From NCBI RefSeq assembly GCF_008973485.1, contig NZ_CP031223.1, positions 2,976,001 to 3,040,000 of the forward strand: 64,000 nucleotides of DNA, in the 5' to 3' direction. This stretch comes from Psychrobacillus glaciei (GTDB lineage: Bacteria; Bacillota; Bacilli; Bacillales_A; Planococcaceae). The notes under the pieces were generated by a model. It worked only from the letters and a program-made list of their open reading frames with translations, was not told the origin of the DNA and did no database searches. A program made the translations under genes and the position numbers. Of this stretch, positions 37,255-46,705 are shown piece after piece (position 1 is the stretch's first letter; each line of letters begins with the position of its first letter).

Positions 37255-38460
37255 TTACTCCGTAATCAACTTAATCTTATCTACTATGTTTTCTATTACT
37301 AAATTTATATCCGCATAACCATAATAACGAACATATATGACAGCTTTTCCTTTCGAAGCAAATACTTCTTTAATTTCATCTTCCTCATGAACTATCAAAA
37401 GATCGAGGTCTGCATGCTTTGCTTCAACAAAATCATCATCGCTATATTCATAATTAAATCTTTTTATTAAATCAGCAATTAGATTATCTGCTAAAGCTGG
37501 TACTCTTAACAGATAAACTCTTGTATTAATACTTGGGGAATATTCTCCACTCCCGTCGCCCCACATTTTTCCGGGAACAACCCCATTTTCATCTGATTCA
37601 TATTGGATTGGTGCTATCGGACTCCAATTATACCTATATCGGTTGCCCCAATCAACATCGTCAATCATATAAGATTCTCCCCGAACCAAAGCAGGATTCT
37701 GCTCTACATCTGCTAATCTGACAATCGGTAAGTCAAGATTTCCTTCTGGTAATGTTTGTGTATCACTTTTTATAAGTTGTCCGAATGGAACTATGGCACT
37801 CAGTCCAGCAACGATTGTAAATAGGAATGCGAGAACTGAATTTAATCGATAATGCTTCTTCCATGGGGCATGATGATTAATCGGTTTTCCCTCAATCAGA
37901 TCTTTACGTAAAGCACGAATGGATATGGCTGCTTGCAGTGAAATATAGGCCAGATATACAATTAGAATAGATACAATCGTTTGTTGAACAACAAACCCAT
38001 CAACTAAAACAAAGGTTGGTGTTCCATCAAGAAACCAAATTGCAGACATCATGCCAATAATAAAAAGTAACGCGACAACAACTATAACAACAATAAAGAC
38101 TAATTTTTTGTCCAGTGCCCTTAATGTAAAAGATTGCTCGGCAGGGTCTGTATGCAGCTCCGGTGCTTCACGTTCAACAGGTGATGAGTATACTTGAAAA
38201 TATTGATAGCCTGTCACATAATCCCATCCACTATCCTCATACATCTCGATCTTTTCTGGTGTAATCTTCTTTTTCATTGTTACATCTATTCTGTACCTCA
38301 TTTTTTTCGGTTCACCTTTAACAAAATGAGCAAAACGTAACCCCATCTTTTTCAGATGGAATCCCTTTGCCGCCATGTCTTGAAACCAGCTTTCATGTTC
38401 ACCGATTCTCCAATAATCACTTGGACGAAGTTTACGAACCGTCTTATCCATTCTCATCAC
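37255..38460 (-). CDS. DUF2812 membrane protein
   Basis: 401 residues. The N-terminal DUF2812 domain covers about residues 10-90 (WFQDMAAKGFHLKKMG; MYEDSGWDYVTGYQYFQVY). Membrane segments follow near 120-145 (FIVVIVVVALLFIIGMM), 155-175 and 210-230, and then an outside C-terminal domain. In Bacillales these proteins are nearly always encoded with a PadR regulator, as here, where the genes overlap by 17 bp. Function unknown; a membrane stress or antimicrobial-response role has been proposed for such pairs and is inference here. Confidence 0.85.
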   Translation of the reverse strand: MMRMDKTVRKLRPSDYWRIGEHESWFQDMAAKGFHLKKMGLRFAHFVKGEPKKMRYRIDVTMKKKITPEKIEMYEDSGWDYVTGYQYFQVYSSPVEREAPELHTDPAEQSFTLRALDKKLVFIVVIVVVALLFIIGMMSAIWFLDGTPTFVLVDGFVVQQTIVSILIVYLAYISLQAAISIRALRKDLIEGKPINHHAPWKKHYRLNSVLAFLFTIVAGLSAIVPFGQLIKSDTQTLPEGNLDLPIVRLADVEQNPALVRGESYMIDDVDWGNRYRYNWSPIAPIQYESDENGVVPGKMWGDGSGEYSPSINTRVYLLRVPALADNLIADLIKRFNYEYSDDDFVEAKHADLDLLIVHEEDEIKEVFASKGKAVIYVRYYGYADINLVIENIVDKIKLITE

Positions 38461-38764
38461 CTATCTCTAAAATATTTCCATCTTGGATTAGGGATTTCAA
38501 TCGACTATACTCTGTTCTTAATGCATGTTCACCTTCTGATGTAATTTGATAGGTCTTTCTTCTACCATCATCTTCTGACAATGAAATAAGGCCATCTTTT
38601 TGCATCCGTGAGAGTACTCCGTAAAGTGTACCCGGTCCCATTTTTAATCTGCCATTCGAAACTTCTGTAATTGCATGCATCAGCTGATATCCATGGTTGG
38701 GATGCATTAATGCCAGTAGTACATAATACATTGCTTCAGTCATCGGTCCCCCATTATATGCCAT
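38444..38764 (-). CDS. PadR-family transcriptional regulator
   Basis: 106 residues, a winged helix: TEAMYYVLLALMHPNHGYQL, GRLKMGPGTLYGVLSRMQKDG and the wing ISLSEDDGRRKTYQITSEG. A short C-terminal helix may give dimers. It most likely represses its own operon with the DUF2812 gene. ATG has AAGAAGGAATGTAAGTA upstream. Confidence 0.9.
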   Translation of the reverse strand: MAYNGGPMTEAMYYVLLALMHPNHGYQLMHAITEVSNGRLKMGPGTLYGVLSRMQKDGLISLSEDDGRRKTYQITSEGEHALRTEYSRLKSLIQDGNILEIGDENG

Positions 38765-38897
38765 TACTTACATTCCTTCTTTCGCATTTTAGATATTATG
38801 TCACACGCTACTATGCTTCGCGGTATATCGTATAGCATAATAATACTGAATGAAATGTCTTTTGTAAATATAAAATAAGGATTATCTTGAAACTTAT

Positions 38898-38959
38898 TCC
38901 ATGCGTTAGAAACAAACATGAAAATCACGACATTCACGTTTGTTTCTAACGCATGGAAA
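38898..38959. repeat. Long inverted repeat related to the F family (copy F2)
   Basis: CCATGCGTTAGAAACAAACA is mirrored by TGTTTCTAACGCATGG-type sequence; the 24-bp arms differ at one base, around AAAATCACGA. The AAACAAACATGAA/TTCACGTTTGTTT core is that of the F repeats, but the outer arms differ. It lies upstream of padR. Confidence 0.75.
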
Positions 38960-39405
38960 TTATTGACTCCCTTACAACCCAAATAGGAAGAATACACTGC
39001 CCTCATCTCGAAACAAAAGAAAGTAGCTATACGACTTATCCAGAAATATGTGCTGAATCATAGCTTTTCGTGAAAACTCACTTACTTATTTATATGTCGT
39101 ATAATCCATTTGATAGATTGTCAATTTACATACTTTGTCATAGATCCATTAAAATTTTCTTTAATCTATTGGAAATAGGAACTGGTTACCATCCTTCTGA
39201 ATATTCATCTTCACATGTTTAACCAATACAAGTAGATTTGTTCCCAACATGGATTTTCCTATTACCGGGAAACTGTTCATATGACTCACAAGCATTTTGA
39301 TTTGTAGTAAGTTGTCAGAATAGCTTGGAGTCGTTTCTGACACAGGGACACGACAAAAAAGAGGACCCTCTAACCTATCACCGAGTAATCCTCTTCAAAC
39401 ATCTA

Positions 39406-41499
39406 TTAATTACTTTCGTAAAACTCTTTTGGTATTCCTTGAATTAATGGTGACGCTTCACCAGAATAGAAAATACGTAAATCGTGGAGAGATCTAGTAC
39501 AGCCTACATATAATAATTTGGCATCATACTTTGAATCTTTATAGTGACTTGCATCCACATCAATAAGTAACACTGCATCAAATTCCAATCCTTTGGCTAA
39601 ATACACCGGTACGACAGAAATACCACCTTCGTATTTCCTTTGATTTGCTTCAATAACGTTCACATTAATCCCTGCAGTTAGTAACTTTTCATGTATTGAA
39701 CGGCATTCAGCATCTGTTCTACCTATAATCGCAATCGTCTTGAGATTTTCTTTTTGTAACTCTTGTAGTACCTTAACTATTTCGGCAACTTGATCATCTG
39801 TAGCAATCACTTTTACTTTTTCACCGCTACGAAAAACCGGTGTTGCTAGACCTACAGGAACTTCGGCATGCTTAATAACCTCATTTGCAAATTCGATAAT
39901 TTCCTTTGTAGAACGGTAACTTCTCGTAAGTTCATAATAACCCGTTTCTTGAAACACTTCTTTAAAATCATTCCAGTCCTCTATACCTTGATAATTATAG
40001 ATTGCCTGAGATAAATCACCTAAAATAGTAAAAGAATTACCTACTGTAATCTCTTTTAATATATAAATTTGAAACGGCGAAAAGTCTTGTGCTTCATCGA
40101 TGACAACATGATGAAATTTTTGTTTGCCTTCTATTCCCGTTAACTGATGATGAATATATAGGAGTGGTGCTAAATCTTCTACATTTACTTCTTTTTTTAG
40201 GCAATTCTTTTCTGTTTCTCGAACAAGTGCTTCAGGCAATAATTCTGCTATTTCTTTGCTTTTCATCAACGAGGTATAAAATGATAAAGCGCTCATTTTC
40301 GGCCAAAACTTCATACATGCATTTAATCTATTGATAGCCTCTTTTTTCAGTAGTTTTTTCTCATTGGTATCTTCGAACTTTTTAAGCTCAATCTCAATCC
40401 AACGCTTGATACGTGCAACTAATCGTTCCCTGCGCTTTGTTAATGGATAATGCTTATATTCCAATAACCACTTTTTAATTTCATCTACTGTTATCACAGC
40501 CTGATCCCATAGTTCTAAATTAGATGATGGTACTAGACTTTCTTCAAATTGAATGAGACTTCTTTCAATAAATGACTTAAACTTGATTGATCCCTTTAAT
40601 TTATTGAGCATAACTTTATTATTGTCACGATTAATAGAAAAAGCTTCTTTCAACTTTTCTTCTGGATTTTTTAATTTCACCGCATTATCTAAGAGACGTA
40701 ACGCCCACTCTGGAAAAGTAGTTTGTTTAATATTACCTACTCCCAGTTCAGGAAGTACACCAGAAATATAGTCTAAAAACAAACTGTTTGGAGCGAAAAT
40801 GATCATTCTATCTGCTTGTAGCTGTTCACGATATTCATAAATTAAAAAAGCAAGGCGATGTAAAGCGACAGTTGTTTTCCCACTCCCTGCAACCCCTTGG
40901 ATCAATAATGGCATATTTTTCTCAGCTCGGATAATTTCATTTTGCTCAGATTGTATCGTTGAAACGATATCTTTTAATTTATTATCTTTATTTTCACCTA
41001 GTCGGTATAAGAGAAATTCGTCTGTTAGGGATACATCTTCACTTCCTTTTACATACGTATCAACAACACGCTCTAGCTCTCTTTTACGAATGGCTATGTT
41101 TCTTTTTAAATAGACTTCTCCCTCTATCAATCCATCGGGCGATTGATAAAAAGCCAGTTCTTCTCCACCATTAAAGGAATAAAACAAACTCGCAACTGGT
41201 GCACGCCAATCAATAACTATTGGTCTCTTCGCTTCCTCATCAGAAACACCGACTTTCCCAATATATAATGGATTGGGCTCTAAATGGCCATCCTCCTGAA
41301 AATCTAACCGTCCAAAGTATGGCTCCTGTACACCAATTCGTAAGTTTTGCCGATTTAACTCCCTCATACTTTCAAGAATTTGCTCGGTATAGTTATCTCC
41401 ATGATAAACTGGAATACTTTCTAACTTGTGTATTTGCTCATCTAGTGTAGATAAAACTTCTTGCAATCTCTTTGATTCCGCTTCATATATAGTGCTCAT
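39406..41499 (-). CDS. helD: HelD-type helicase (RNA polymerase recycling motor)
   Basis: 697 residues from the ATG at 41499, chosen for the TTAGGAGGTAGTATCATA site. The N-terminal coiled arm (AESKRLQEVLSTLDEQIHKL) and the YIGKVGVSDEE...VIDWRAPVASLFY region are typical of HelD, followed by Walker A LIQGVAGSGKTTVALHRLAF near residue 195. UvrD-type motifs follow: HVVIDEAQDFSPFQ, LGDLSQAIYNY, LTRSYRST and KGLEFDAVLLID. It strips RNA polymerase from DNA and nucleic acid using ATP. Somewhat shorter than B. subtilis HelD (about 770 residues). The F-type repeat tail at 39333 lies just behind it. Confidence 0.92.
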   Translation of the reverse strand: MSTIYEAESKRLQEVLSTLDEQIHKLESIPVYHGDNYTEQILESMRELNRQNLRIGVQEPYFGRLDFQEDGHLEPNPLYIGKVGVSDEEAKRPIVIDWRAPVASLFYSFNGGEELAFYQSPDGLIEGEVYLKRNIAIRKRELERVVDTYVKGSEDVSLTDEFLLYRLGENKDNKLKDIVSTIQSEQNEIIRAEKNMPLLIQGVAGSGKTTVALHRLAFLIYEYREQLQADRMIIFAPNSLFLDYISGVLPELGVGNIKQTTFPEWALRLLDNAVKLKNPEEKLKEAFSINRDNNKVMLNKLKGSIKFKSFIERSLIQFEESLVPSSNLELWDQAVITVDEIKKWLLEYKHYPLTKRRERLVARIKRWIEIELKKFEDTNEKKLLKKEAINRLNACMKFWPKMSALSFYTSLMKSKEIAELLPEALVRETEKNCLKKEVNVEDLAPLLYIHHQLTGIEGKQKFHHVVIDEAQDFSPFQIYILKEITVGNSFTILGDLSQAIYNYQGIEDWNDFKEVFQETGYYELTRSYRSTKEIIEFANEVIKHAEVPVGLATPVFRSGEKVKVIATDDQVAEIVKVLQELQKENLKTIAIIGRTDAECRSIHEKLLTAGINVNVIEANQRKYEGGISVVPVYLAKGLEFDAVLLIDVDASHYKDSKYDAKLLYVGCTRSLHDLRIFYSGEASPLIQGIPKEFYESN

Positions 41500-41877
41500 T
41501 ATGATACTACCTCCTAACCTTTCTAAAATTTCAGTCGAGTTACAATTGTATAAAATATGTATAGACAAAGTCAATAATTTATTCGTATTAAACATATTTC
41601 CTGGAAAACCATCATTCTCCGGCTATTTAAAGATTCAATGAAACTTCAGAGGATTTGCTTCGTGATTTAATGGGGTATAAGTTAACTGCACTACTCATGC
41701 TGCTGGAGATGTTTTGGTTACATATAGTGGATGATCACAAAAGGACAATGTGGTCCTAATTTTAAAATGTGATGATTAACCTGTTCCTATGTCACTCTCG
41801 TCATCCTTTTTCCTCTAAATTATTGTAAAATTTAAATATACTGACTGTATAGGATTTTACTAAAGGGGGATATTAGA

Positions 41878-42600
41878 CTGTCAAGAATAGCAATTATTTC
41901 AGATATACATGGGAATTTAACTGCATTAGAAGCGGTGCTAAAGGATATTGAACAACGCGGTGTGGACCGGATATTTTGTTTGGGAGATTTGGTTGGGAAG
42001 GGTCCGCGTGGTTCAGAATGTATTGAACTTGTTAGAAAGCATTGTGATAAAGTCATTCATGGGAATTGGGATGTGTTTATCCGGGATGAGACAGATAATG
42101 AAATTCTTAATTGGGCACAATCTCAGCTAACAGATGAGGACTTTAACTACTTGGCTTCCTTACCTTTTCATATTGAATTTGAGTTAAACGGGAAGCTAAT
42201 TCGTTGTTTTCATGCATCACCGAGGAGTGTTTTTGAGCGAATTGCACCTGATTATCATCCAATAGAAAAGTGTTTGTCACTTTTTGAGAATACGGAAGAA
42301 ACCGAATCTCATCTCTCGAAACGTACTCCAGATATTGTGTTTTATGGAGACATTCACATCACATTATTAAGAAGTTATGAAATCGGTATACTTTGCAATG
42401 TAGGAAGTGTGGGTTTAGATTTAATTGATGCTACGTATGTTATTGTGGATGGTTCGTATGGAACTAATTCGATCAACTTTGTACGTGTTCCTTATGATAG
42501 AGAAACAGAGCTTAGGGCTGCAAGGGAACTAGGAATGGTAGGTTATGAGCAATATTATAAAGAGATTATGTACGATCAATTTATGGAAATGAAAAAGTAA
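41878..42600 (+). CDS. Calcineurin-like metallophosphoesterase (YfcE-like), apparent CTG start
   Basis: 240 residues if read from CTG at 41878, which stands at the position of the usual ATG: the frame reads SRIAIISDIHGNLTALEAVL and AAAGGGGGATATTAGA precedes it. A GTG at 41935 would cut away the metal-binding SDIHGN motif, so it cannot be the real start. Other motifs: FCLGDLVGKGP, HGNWDVF and FYGDIHITLL, where the last normally reads GHTH. It probably hydrolyses phosphodiesters or phosphoprotein; substrate unknown. Confidence 0.8.
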   Translation: MSRIAIISDIHGNLTALEAVLKDIEQRGVDRIFCLGDLVGKGPRGSECIELVRKHCDKVIHGNWDVFIRDETDNEILNWAQSQLTDEDFNYLASLPFHIEFELNGKLIRCFHASPRSVFERIAPDYHPIEKCLSLFENTEETESHLSKRTPDIVFYGDIHITLLRSYEIGILCNVGSVGLDLIDATYVIVDGSYGTNSINFVRVPYDRETELRAARELGMVGYEQYYKEIMYDQFMEMKK

Positions 42601-42689
42601 TGAAGGAATAGTGGTTGAAAGAATGTAATTGAACTATAAATAGTCACTGTTTAGGAAAGGGTCTAAGTATTAGGAAAAAATTGAATTCG

Positions 42690-42775
42690 TTCCCTGTGTC
42701 AAAACAAACATGAAATTCGTAACATTCATGTTTGTTTGAATTAAAGTGAATGTTTCTGACACAGGGACACGATTT
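42690..42775. repeat. Palindromic interspersed repeat, copy F4
   Basis: CCCTGTGTCAAAACAAACAT, an inner palindrome GAAATTCGTAACATTC, ATGTTTGTTTGAATTAAAGT and GAATGTTTCTGACACAGGGA, then CACGATTTT. Outer TGTGTC/GACACA and inner AAACAAACATGAA/TTCATGTTTGTTT arms. It ends 13 bases before the methyltransferase stop codon. Confidence 0.85.
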
Positions 42776-42788
42776 TAGTCTTAGACTT

Positions 42789-43391
42789 TTACTTTTGGGC
42801 ATTAAGAATAAACATCGATGCATCTTGACCCATGAATATTTTACTTCCAGTATAAAAAGTTTTGGATTGAATATTTTTATACCCAATTTTCGCCACACTA
42901 TCGGATAGCTCATATTGATGAAATCCGTTATGAACGAAATCTGAAACTACTTTTTCATTTTTATCAAAATCTACAATTAACAAGTGTCCTCCTTCATTAA
43001 GAACATCAAATAACCTTGATAAAACGAATTCATAATCCTGAATATGAAGTAGAACCTGAGCCATAATAATATAGTCGGCACGTAAATCCTCTAATCCCTC
43101 CATTTCAAAATCAAAGCATAATGTATCTGCATGCCGAATATTGAAATCAGAAATTTTTTGCTTGATTTGATTAATCATATTTGGTGATGAATCCAGAAAA
43201 AGCATGGAATTAAACTCGTTTAACAAGTTCATGCCGACAAGACCGGTTCCGCACCCAAAGTCGATAGCACTCTTACTTTTAGCATCAACTACATATTCAC
43301 CAATGGCATCTGATGATACCTTGGCGATTTGAATTCTTTCAGGTGTGTCATATATGTTCGCTATCATTTCAAACTTATCCGTATTTCCCAT
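42789..43391 (-). CDS. Class I SAM-dependent methyltransferase
   Basis: 200 residues from the ATG at 43391 (GGAGAGGTGAAC). Rossmann motifs: motif I AIDFGCGTGLVGMNLL near residue 45, an acidic end of strand 2 in FLDSSPNMINQI, motif III region DTLCFDFEM, MAQVLLHIQDYEFVLSRLFD and GGHLLIVDFDKNE. It matches the small class I methyltransferases of Firmicutes with many targets. Substrate unknown; no partner gene adjacent. Confidence 0.85.
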   Translation of the reverse strand: MGNTDKFEMIANIYDTPERIQIAKVSSDAIGEYVVDAKSKSAIDFGCGTGLVGMNLLNEFNSMLFLDSSPNMINQIKQKISDFNIRHADTLCFDFEMEGLEDLRADYIIMAQVLLHIQDYEFVLSRLFDVLNEGGHLLIVDFDKNEKVVSDFVHNGFHQYELSDSVAKIGYKNIQSKTFYTGSKIFMGQDASMFILNAQK

Positions 43392-43776
43392 GTTCACCTC
43401 TCCAATCATTCTTAATAAAAATATTGAGTACAATAAAACTTGCCCTTACTTTGGTACGTTTCCCCGTGATGTGGCTAAGTGCGATTTTATTGAAAACTCG
43501 TCGAACAAATATCTTAAAAACTATCTTTTAATGATTTTGATTGAGATTTCCAGTCTTTGAAGTGAACGATAAGTTCATACTGATAAACCTCATTTACACT
43601 TATCATTTCACAGCCACAATCGACATATAAATTTCGGTTAAAGCGAAAAAAACGCTTCATTCATGACCAATTGGAGAAAATGTCATCGCAGCGAATTGGG
43701 TAGTATACGAAAAGAGCCCAATCGTTAATGTACATACCTAAATGGGATATACCTAATCGCTATATCCCTTTTACTA

Positions 43777-44448
43777 CTATTCTTCTAACATTTTAATCAT
43801 TTTTGTATAGCCCTTCTCCTTAGCATAATCAAGTGCTGTCATACCCGATTCGTCACGAAGTTCTTTATTCGCATTATATGCTAATAATTCCTGTACAATT
43901 TGCTGATACACCTCTGAACCGTCTCGTAATGCCACTGCTTCAATTAATGCCGTATAGCCAAAATTATTTTGGTGATCAATATTTACATTACCATCTACTA
44001 AAAGTAACTTCACATTGTTTAAATGTCCTTTTTCAGCAGCTGGTATTAAAGCATTGCCACCATAGCGATTAACAATATTTTGATTTGGCTCTGCATGCTC
44101 GATCATATACTTTAAAATCTCTGTTTTTCCTTGCGCACCTGCATACAGATAGGCGCTATCCTGAATACTATCTTGTTGATTAATGTCTGCTCCTGCTTCA
44201 ATTAATCGTTTCGCCACCTCAATATAATTTTCATGAGTAGCGATTAATAGAGGCGTTTCCTCTTTATCATTCGTTTCATTAATTGGATATGACGTATCCT
44301 GTATAATTCCATGTACTTCTTCTAAATCGTTGTTTTCAACTGCTTGAATAAGATCGCCTGACTGTTGCTTCATATGCTTTTCCCCTTCCTCATTGCATCC
44401 TGTTAGTATTAATAATACGCTTACTACAATACCTATAAAATGTTTCAT
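43777..44448 (-). CDS. Ankyrin-repeat lipoprotein
   Basis: 223 residues from the ATG at 44448 (GAAAGGAAGGTTTTAC). A signal peptide ends in the lipobox LTGC near residue 18, so Cys is lipidated and the protein faces the outside of the membrane. About five ankyrin repeats follow, such as ETPLLIATHENYIEVAKRLI, GNALIPAAEKGHLNNVKLLL and GYTALIEAVALRDGSEVYQQ. It lies 28 bp behind the response-regulator frame, as the last gene of the DUF4822/two-component cluster. A protein-binding role in sensing or envelope maintenance is inference. Confidence 0.85.
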   Translation of the reverse strand: MKHFIGIVVSVLLILTGCNEEGEKHMKQQSGDLIQAVENNDLEEVHGIIQDTSYPINETNDKEETPLLIATHENYIEVAKRLIEAGADINQQDSIQDSAYLYAGAQGKTEILKYMIEHAEPNQNIVNRYGGNALIPAAEKGHLNNVKLLLVDGNVNIDHQNNFGYTALIEAVALRDGSEVYQQIVQELLAYNANKELRDESGMTALDYAKEKGYTKMIKMLEE

Positions 44449-44476
44449 GTAAAACCTTCCTTTCACAGGGAGATTT

Positions 44477-45169
44477 TCAACTATTAAAGCGATACCCACT
44501 GCCCCAAATTGTCTCAATTGGCAGCTCTGATAATTTACCCTTTTTTAATTTATCTCGAATGCGTCCTACATGAACAACAACCGTAAAAACATCCCCATTT
44601 AAATCATCCATATACCATAATTGACGGAAAAGCTGCTCCTTTGTCCAAACGCGATTTGGACGCTCCATAAAGAACACGAGTAGATCAAATTCCTTCGTCG
44701 TAAAAATAACTTCCTGACCTAAAACAAATACTTTGCGTGCAGCTTTATCAACTATAATGTTTTTCATCTCTAAATTATCCTGTGTTACAGTACCTGTTAA
44801 CTGCTTAAAACGTTTAATATGAGCTTGTACACGTGCGACGAGCTAACTCGGACTAAATGGCTTCGTCATATAATCATCTGCACCTAAGCCAAGCCCTCTT
44901 ATCTTATCGATATCTTCTTTTTTTGCAGATACAATCATCAATGGAATATTTTTCTTTTCACGAATGTGTCGACAAATTTCAAAACCGTTCATTGAAGGGA
45001 GCATTAAATCAATGACAATTAAATCAAAAGGCTCATTTAATGCTCGATTCATCCCTTCAAACCCATCCGTTACAATTTCTGCCTCTATTTGATGAATTTC
45101 TAAATAATCTCTCTGTAATTCTGCAATGCTAATATCGTCTTCAATGATTAATATACGCGAGGGCACCAT
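44477..45169 (-). pseudogene. OmpR-family response regulator, interrupted by one in-frame TAG
   Basis: The receiver domain is complete: IIEDDISIAELQ, the phospho-acceptor LIVIDLMLPSMNG near residue 53, MIVSAK and the YMTKPFSPS end. A TAG at 44843-44845 follows, where relatives have Glu in KPFSPxELVARV. The frame then continues as LVARVQAHIKRF and a full winged-helix DNA-binding domain (FTTKEFDLLVFFMERPNRVW; WGSGYRF). One GAG to TAG change explains everything. Without suppression the product is a receiver without DNA-binding domain, which could only phosphorylate without binding DNA. Its kinase is encoded directly upstream. Confidence 0.88.
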
Positions 45170-45185
45170 TTCGTTGACACTTCCT

Positions 45186-46637
45186 TTAAGCCTTTTCCAA
45201 TATTATTTTCACCGTCGTACCATAATGTAACTTACTTTGAATTTTTACGTGACCATTATGCTTTTCGACGATTTGCTTCACTATTGCAAGCCCTAAGCCG
45301 CTACCACCTGCCGTCGATGTACGCGCTTCTTCACCACGATAAAAATGGTCGAATATGTATGGGAGTTGTAGCTCTGAAATTCCTTGTCCGTTATCCTTCA
45401 CAACAATTTCAACTGTATGATCAACGACTACTACTTCTACTATCATACACAATGGTTCAATTTTCTTTTTAAACTTCATACTATTTTCTATTAAATTAGT
45501 TATTGCTCGATTCATCTGCATACGATCAATATGAACGTACACATCCTCAGCTACATTCAATACGAACTGAACTTCTCGGTTGTATAACTGAAATTCCTCC
45601 ACCATATGTGCGAGGAACTTTGCAAGCTGTAAACGTTCAAAATAGAATGGAACAGCCTCTGCATCAAGCTTAGAATAGAGGAAGAGTTCTTCAATTAATT
45701 TATTCAATGCGAGTGATTTAGAATGAATAGTCCTCAGATACTTTTCCTGCTTTTCGGGTGTTTCGGCAACTCCCTCCTGTAATCCTTCAACATAGCCAAT
45801 AATAGATGTAATCGGTGTTTTTAAATCATGAGAAATACTGGCTATTAGTTCCTTACGATTATTTTCAAGATTTTGTTGCTCCTGAATAGAAACTAAAAGT
45901 GCTGCTCGCATACTCTGAAAATTAGCTGTCAGCTCATGGACTTCCCTTGCTGTATTATTAGGTATGGTAGATGCCTCGATCATTAAATCTCCATCTCGCA
46001 TTTCAGACATGACCTGCCCTAAATTTTCTAAAGGCTTAATAATCGTCTTACGCAAAAATTGATTTAAAAAAAGCATTGCTACGATGGATACAATAAGGAT
46101 AAGGATAATAATTATTATTCCCCATTTTGTAAGAAAATCTAAAAAACTGTTTTCCTTTTTCAGCACGAGGACACTTCCCTTCGACTTATCGCTATAATAA
46201 AAATCAAACTTAATATAACGATACAGTCTACCCGCATTATCGATCGTACCTTTCGTTTCAATATTATTCGTATCAAAAGTTGGAAAATGTACGATAAGCG
46301 ACTTTTCCACTAATTCCTTCGAATAATACAAAATCTCATCACTTTGGCGAATAACAACTCCAAGTGACTTCTGCTCTATTTGTTGCAAATTCTTATGCAT
46401 ATCCTCTACTAGAAACTTATCAGGATTTGTCTTCGCAATATTACGTAACTCTACGTAAGCAAGCTCCTCTTCTGGACTCAAGGAACTTTGCTTTGTAAAA
46501 GATTGATACAATGTTTTAGGTGTCGGAACAGACCCTGTCGTCACATAAAAAGCAATGCACAAAATTGTGAGAATGGAAACACTTGCAATGACGATACCAC
46601 CAATATAGGAAGTTAAAAATCGATTTTTGATTGTCAT
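45186..46637 (-). CDS. Sensor histidine kinase
   Basis: 483 residues. Two membrane segments (about 10-34 and 170-193, WGIIIIILILIVSIVAMLFL) enclose an outside sensor domain of about 135 residues. The HAMP domain follows, then the dimerisation/phosphoacceptor helix with His in ASISHDLKTPITSIIGYVEG near residue 270. The ATPase domain has NLIENSMKFKKK (N box), VKDNGQGI and GGSGLGLAIVKQI (G boxes). Sits 16 bp before the broken regulator. The kinase looks intact. It may sense something connected with the DUF4822 lipoprotein upstream. Confidence 0.93.
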   Translation of the reverse strand: MTIKNRFLTSYIGGIVIASVSILTILCIAFYVTTGSVPTPKTLYQSFTKQSSLSPEEELAYVELRNIAKTNPDKFLVEDMHKNLQQIEQKSLGVVIRQSDEILYYSKELVEKSLIVHFPTFDTNNIETKGTIDNAGRLYRYIKFDFYYSDKSKGSVLVLKKENSFLDFLTKWGIIIIILILIVSIVAMLFLNQFLRKTIIKPLENLGQVMSEMRDGDLMIEASTIPNNTAREVHELTANFQSMRAALLVSIQEQQNLENNRKELIASISHDLKTPITSIIGYVEGLQEGVAETPEKQEKYLRTIHSKSLALNKLIEELFLYSKLDAEAVPFYFERLQLAKFLAHMVEEFQLYNREVQFVLNVAEDVYVHIDRMQMNRAITNLIENSMKFKKKIEPLCMIVEVVVVDHTVEIVVKDNGQGISELQLPYIFDHFYRGEEARTSTAGGSGLGLAIVKQIVEKHNGHVKIQSKLHYGTTVKIILEKA

Positions 46638-46705
46638 ATTAATCCCCTTTGTTCAATTTATAAAGGAGATTCCTTACATTTTCAAGTATTGGGCTTTCAT
46701 ATTAA

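Noticed and set aside
38764-39006. 80-codon minus-strand ORF upstream of padR
   Set aside because: It reads through the long inverted repeat F2 and has no ribosome site.
39161-39343. 60-codon minus-strand ORF
   Set aside because: No ribosome site, ends beside an F-repeat fragment, no recognisable family. It may be a remnant but I cannot support it.
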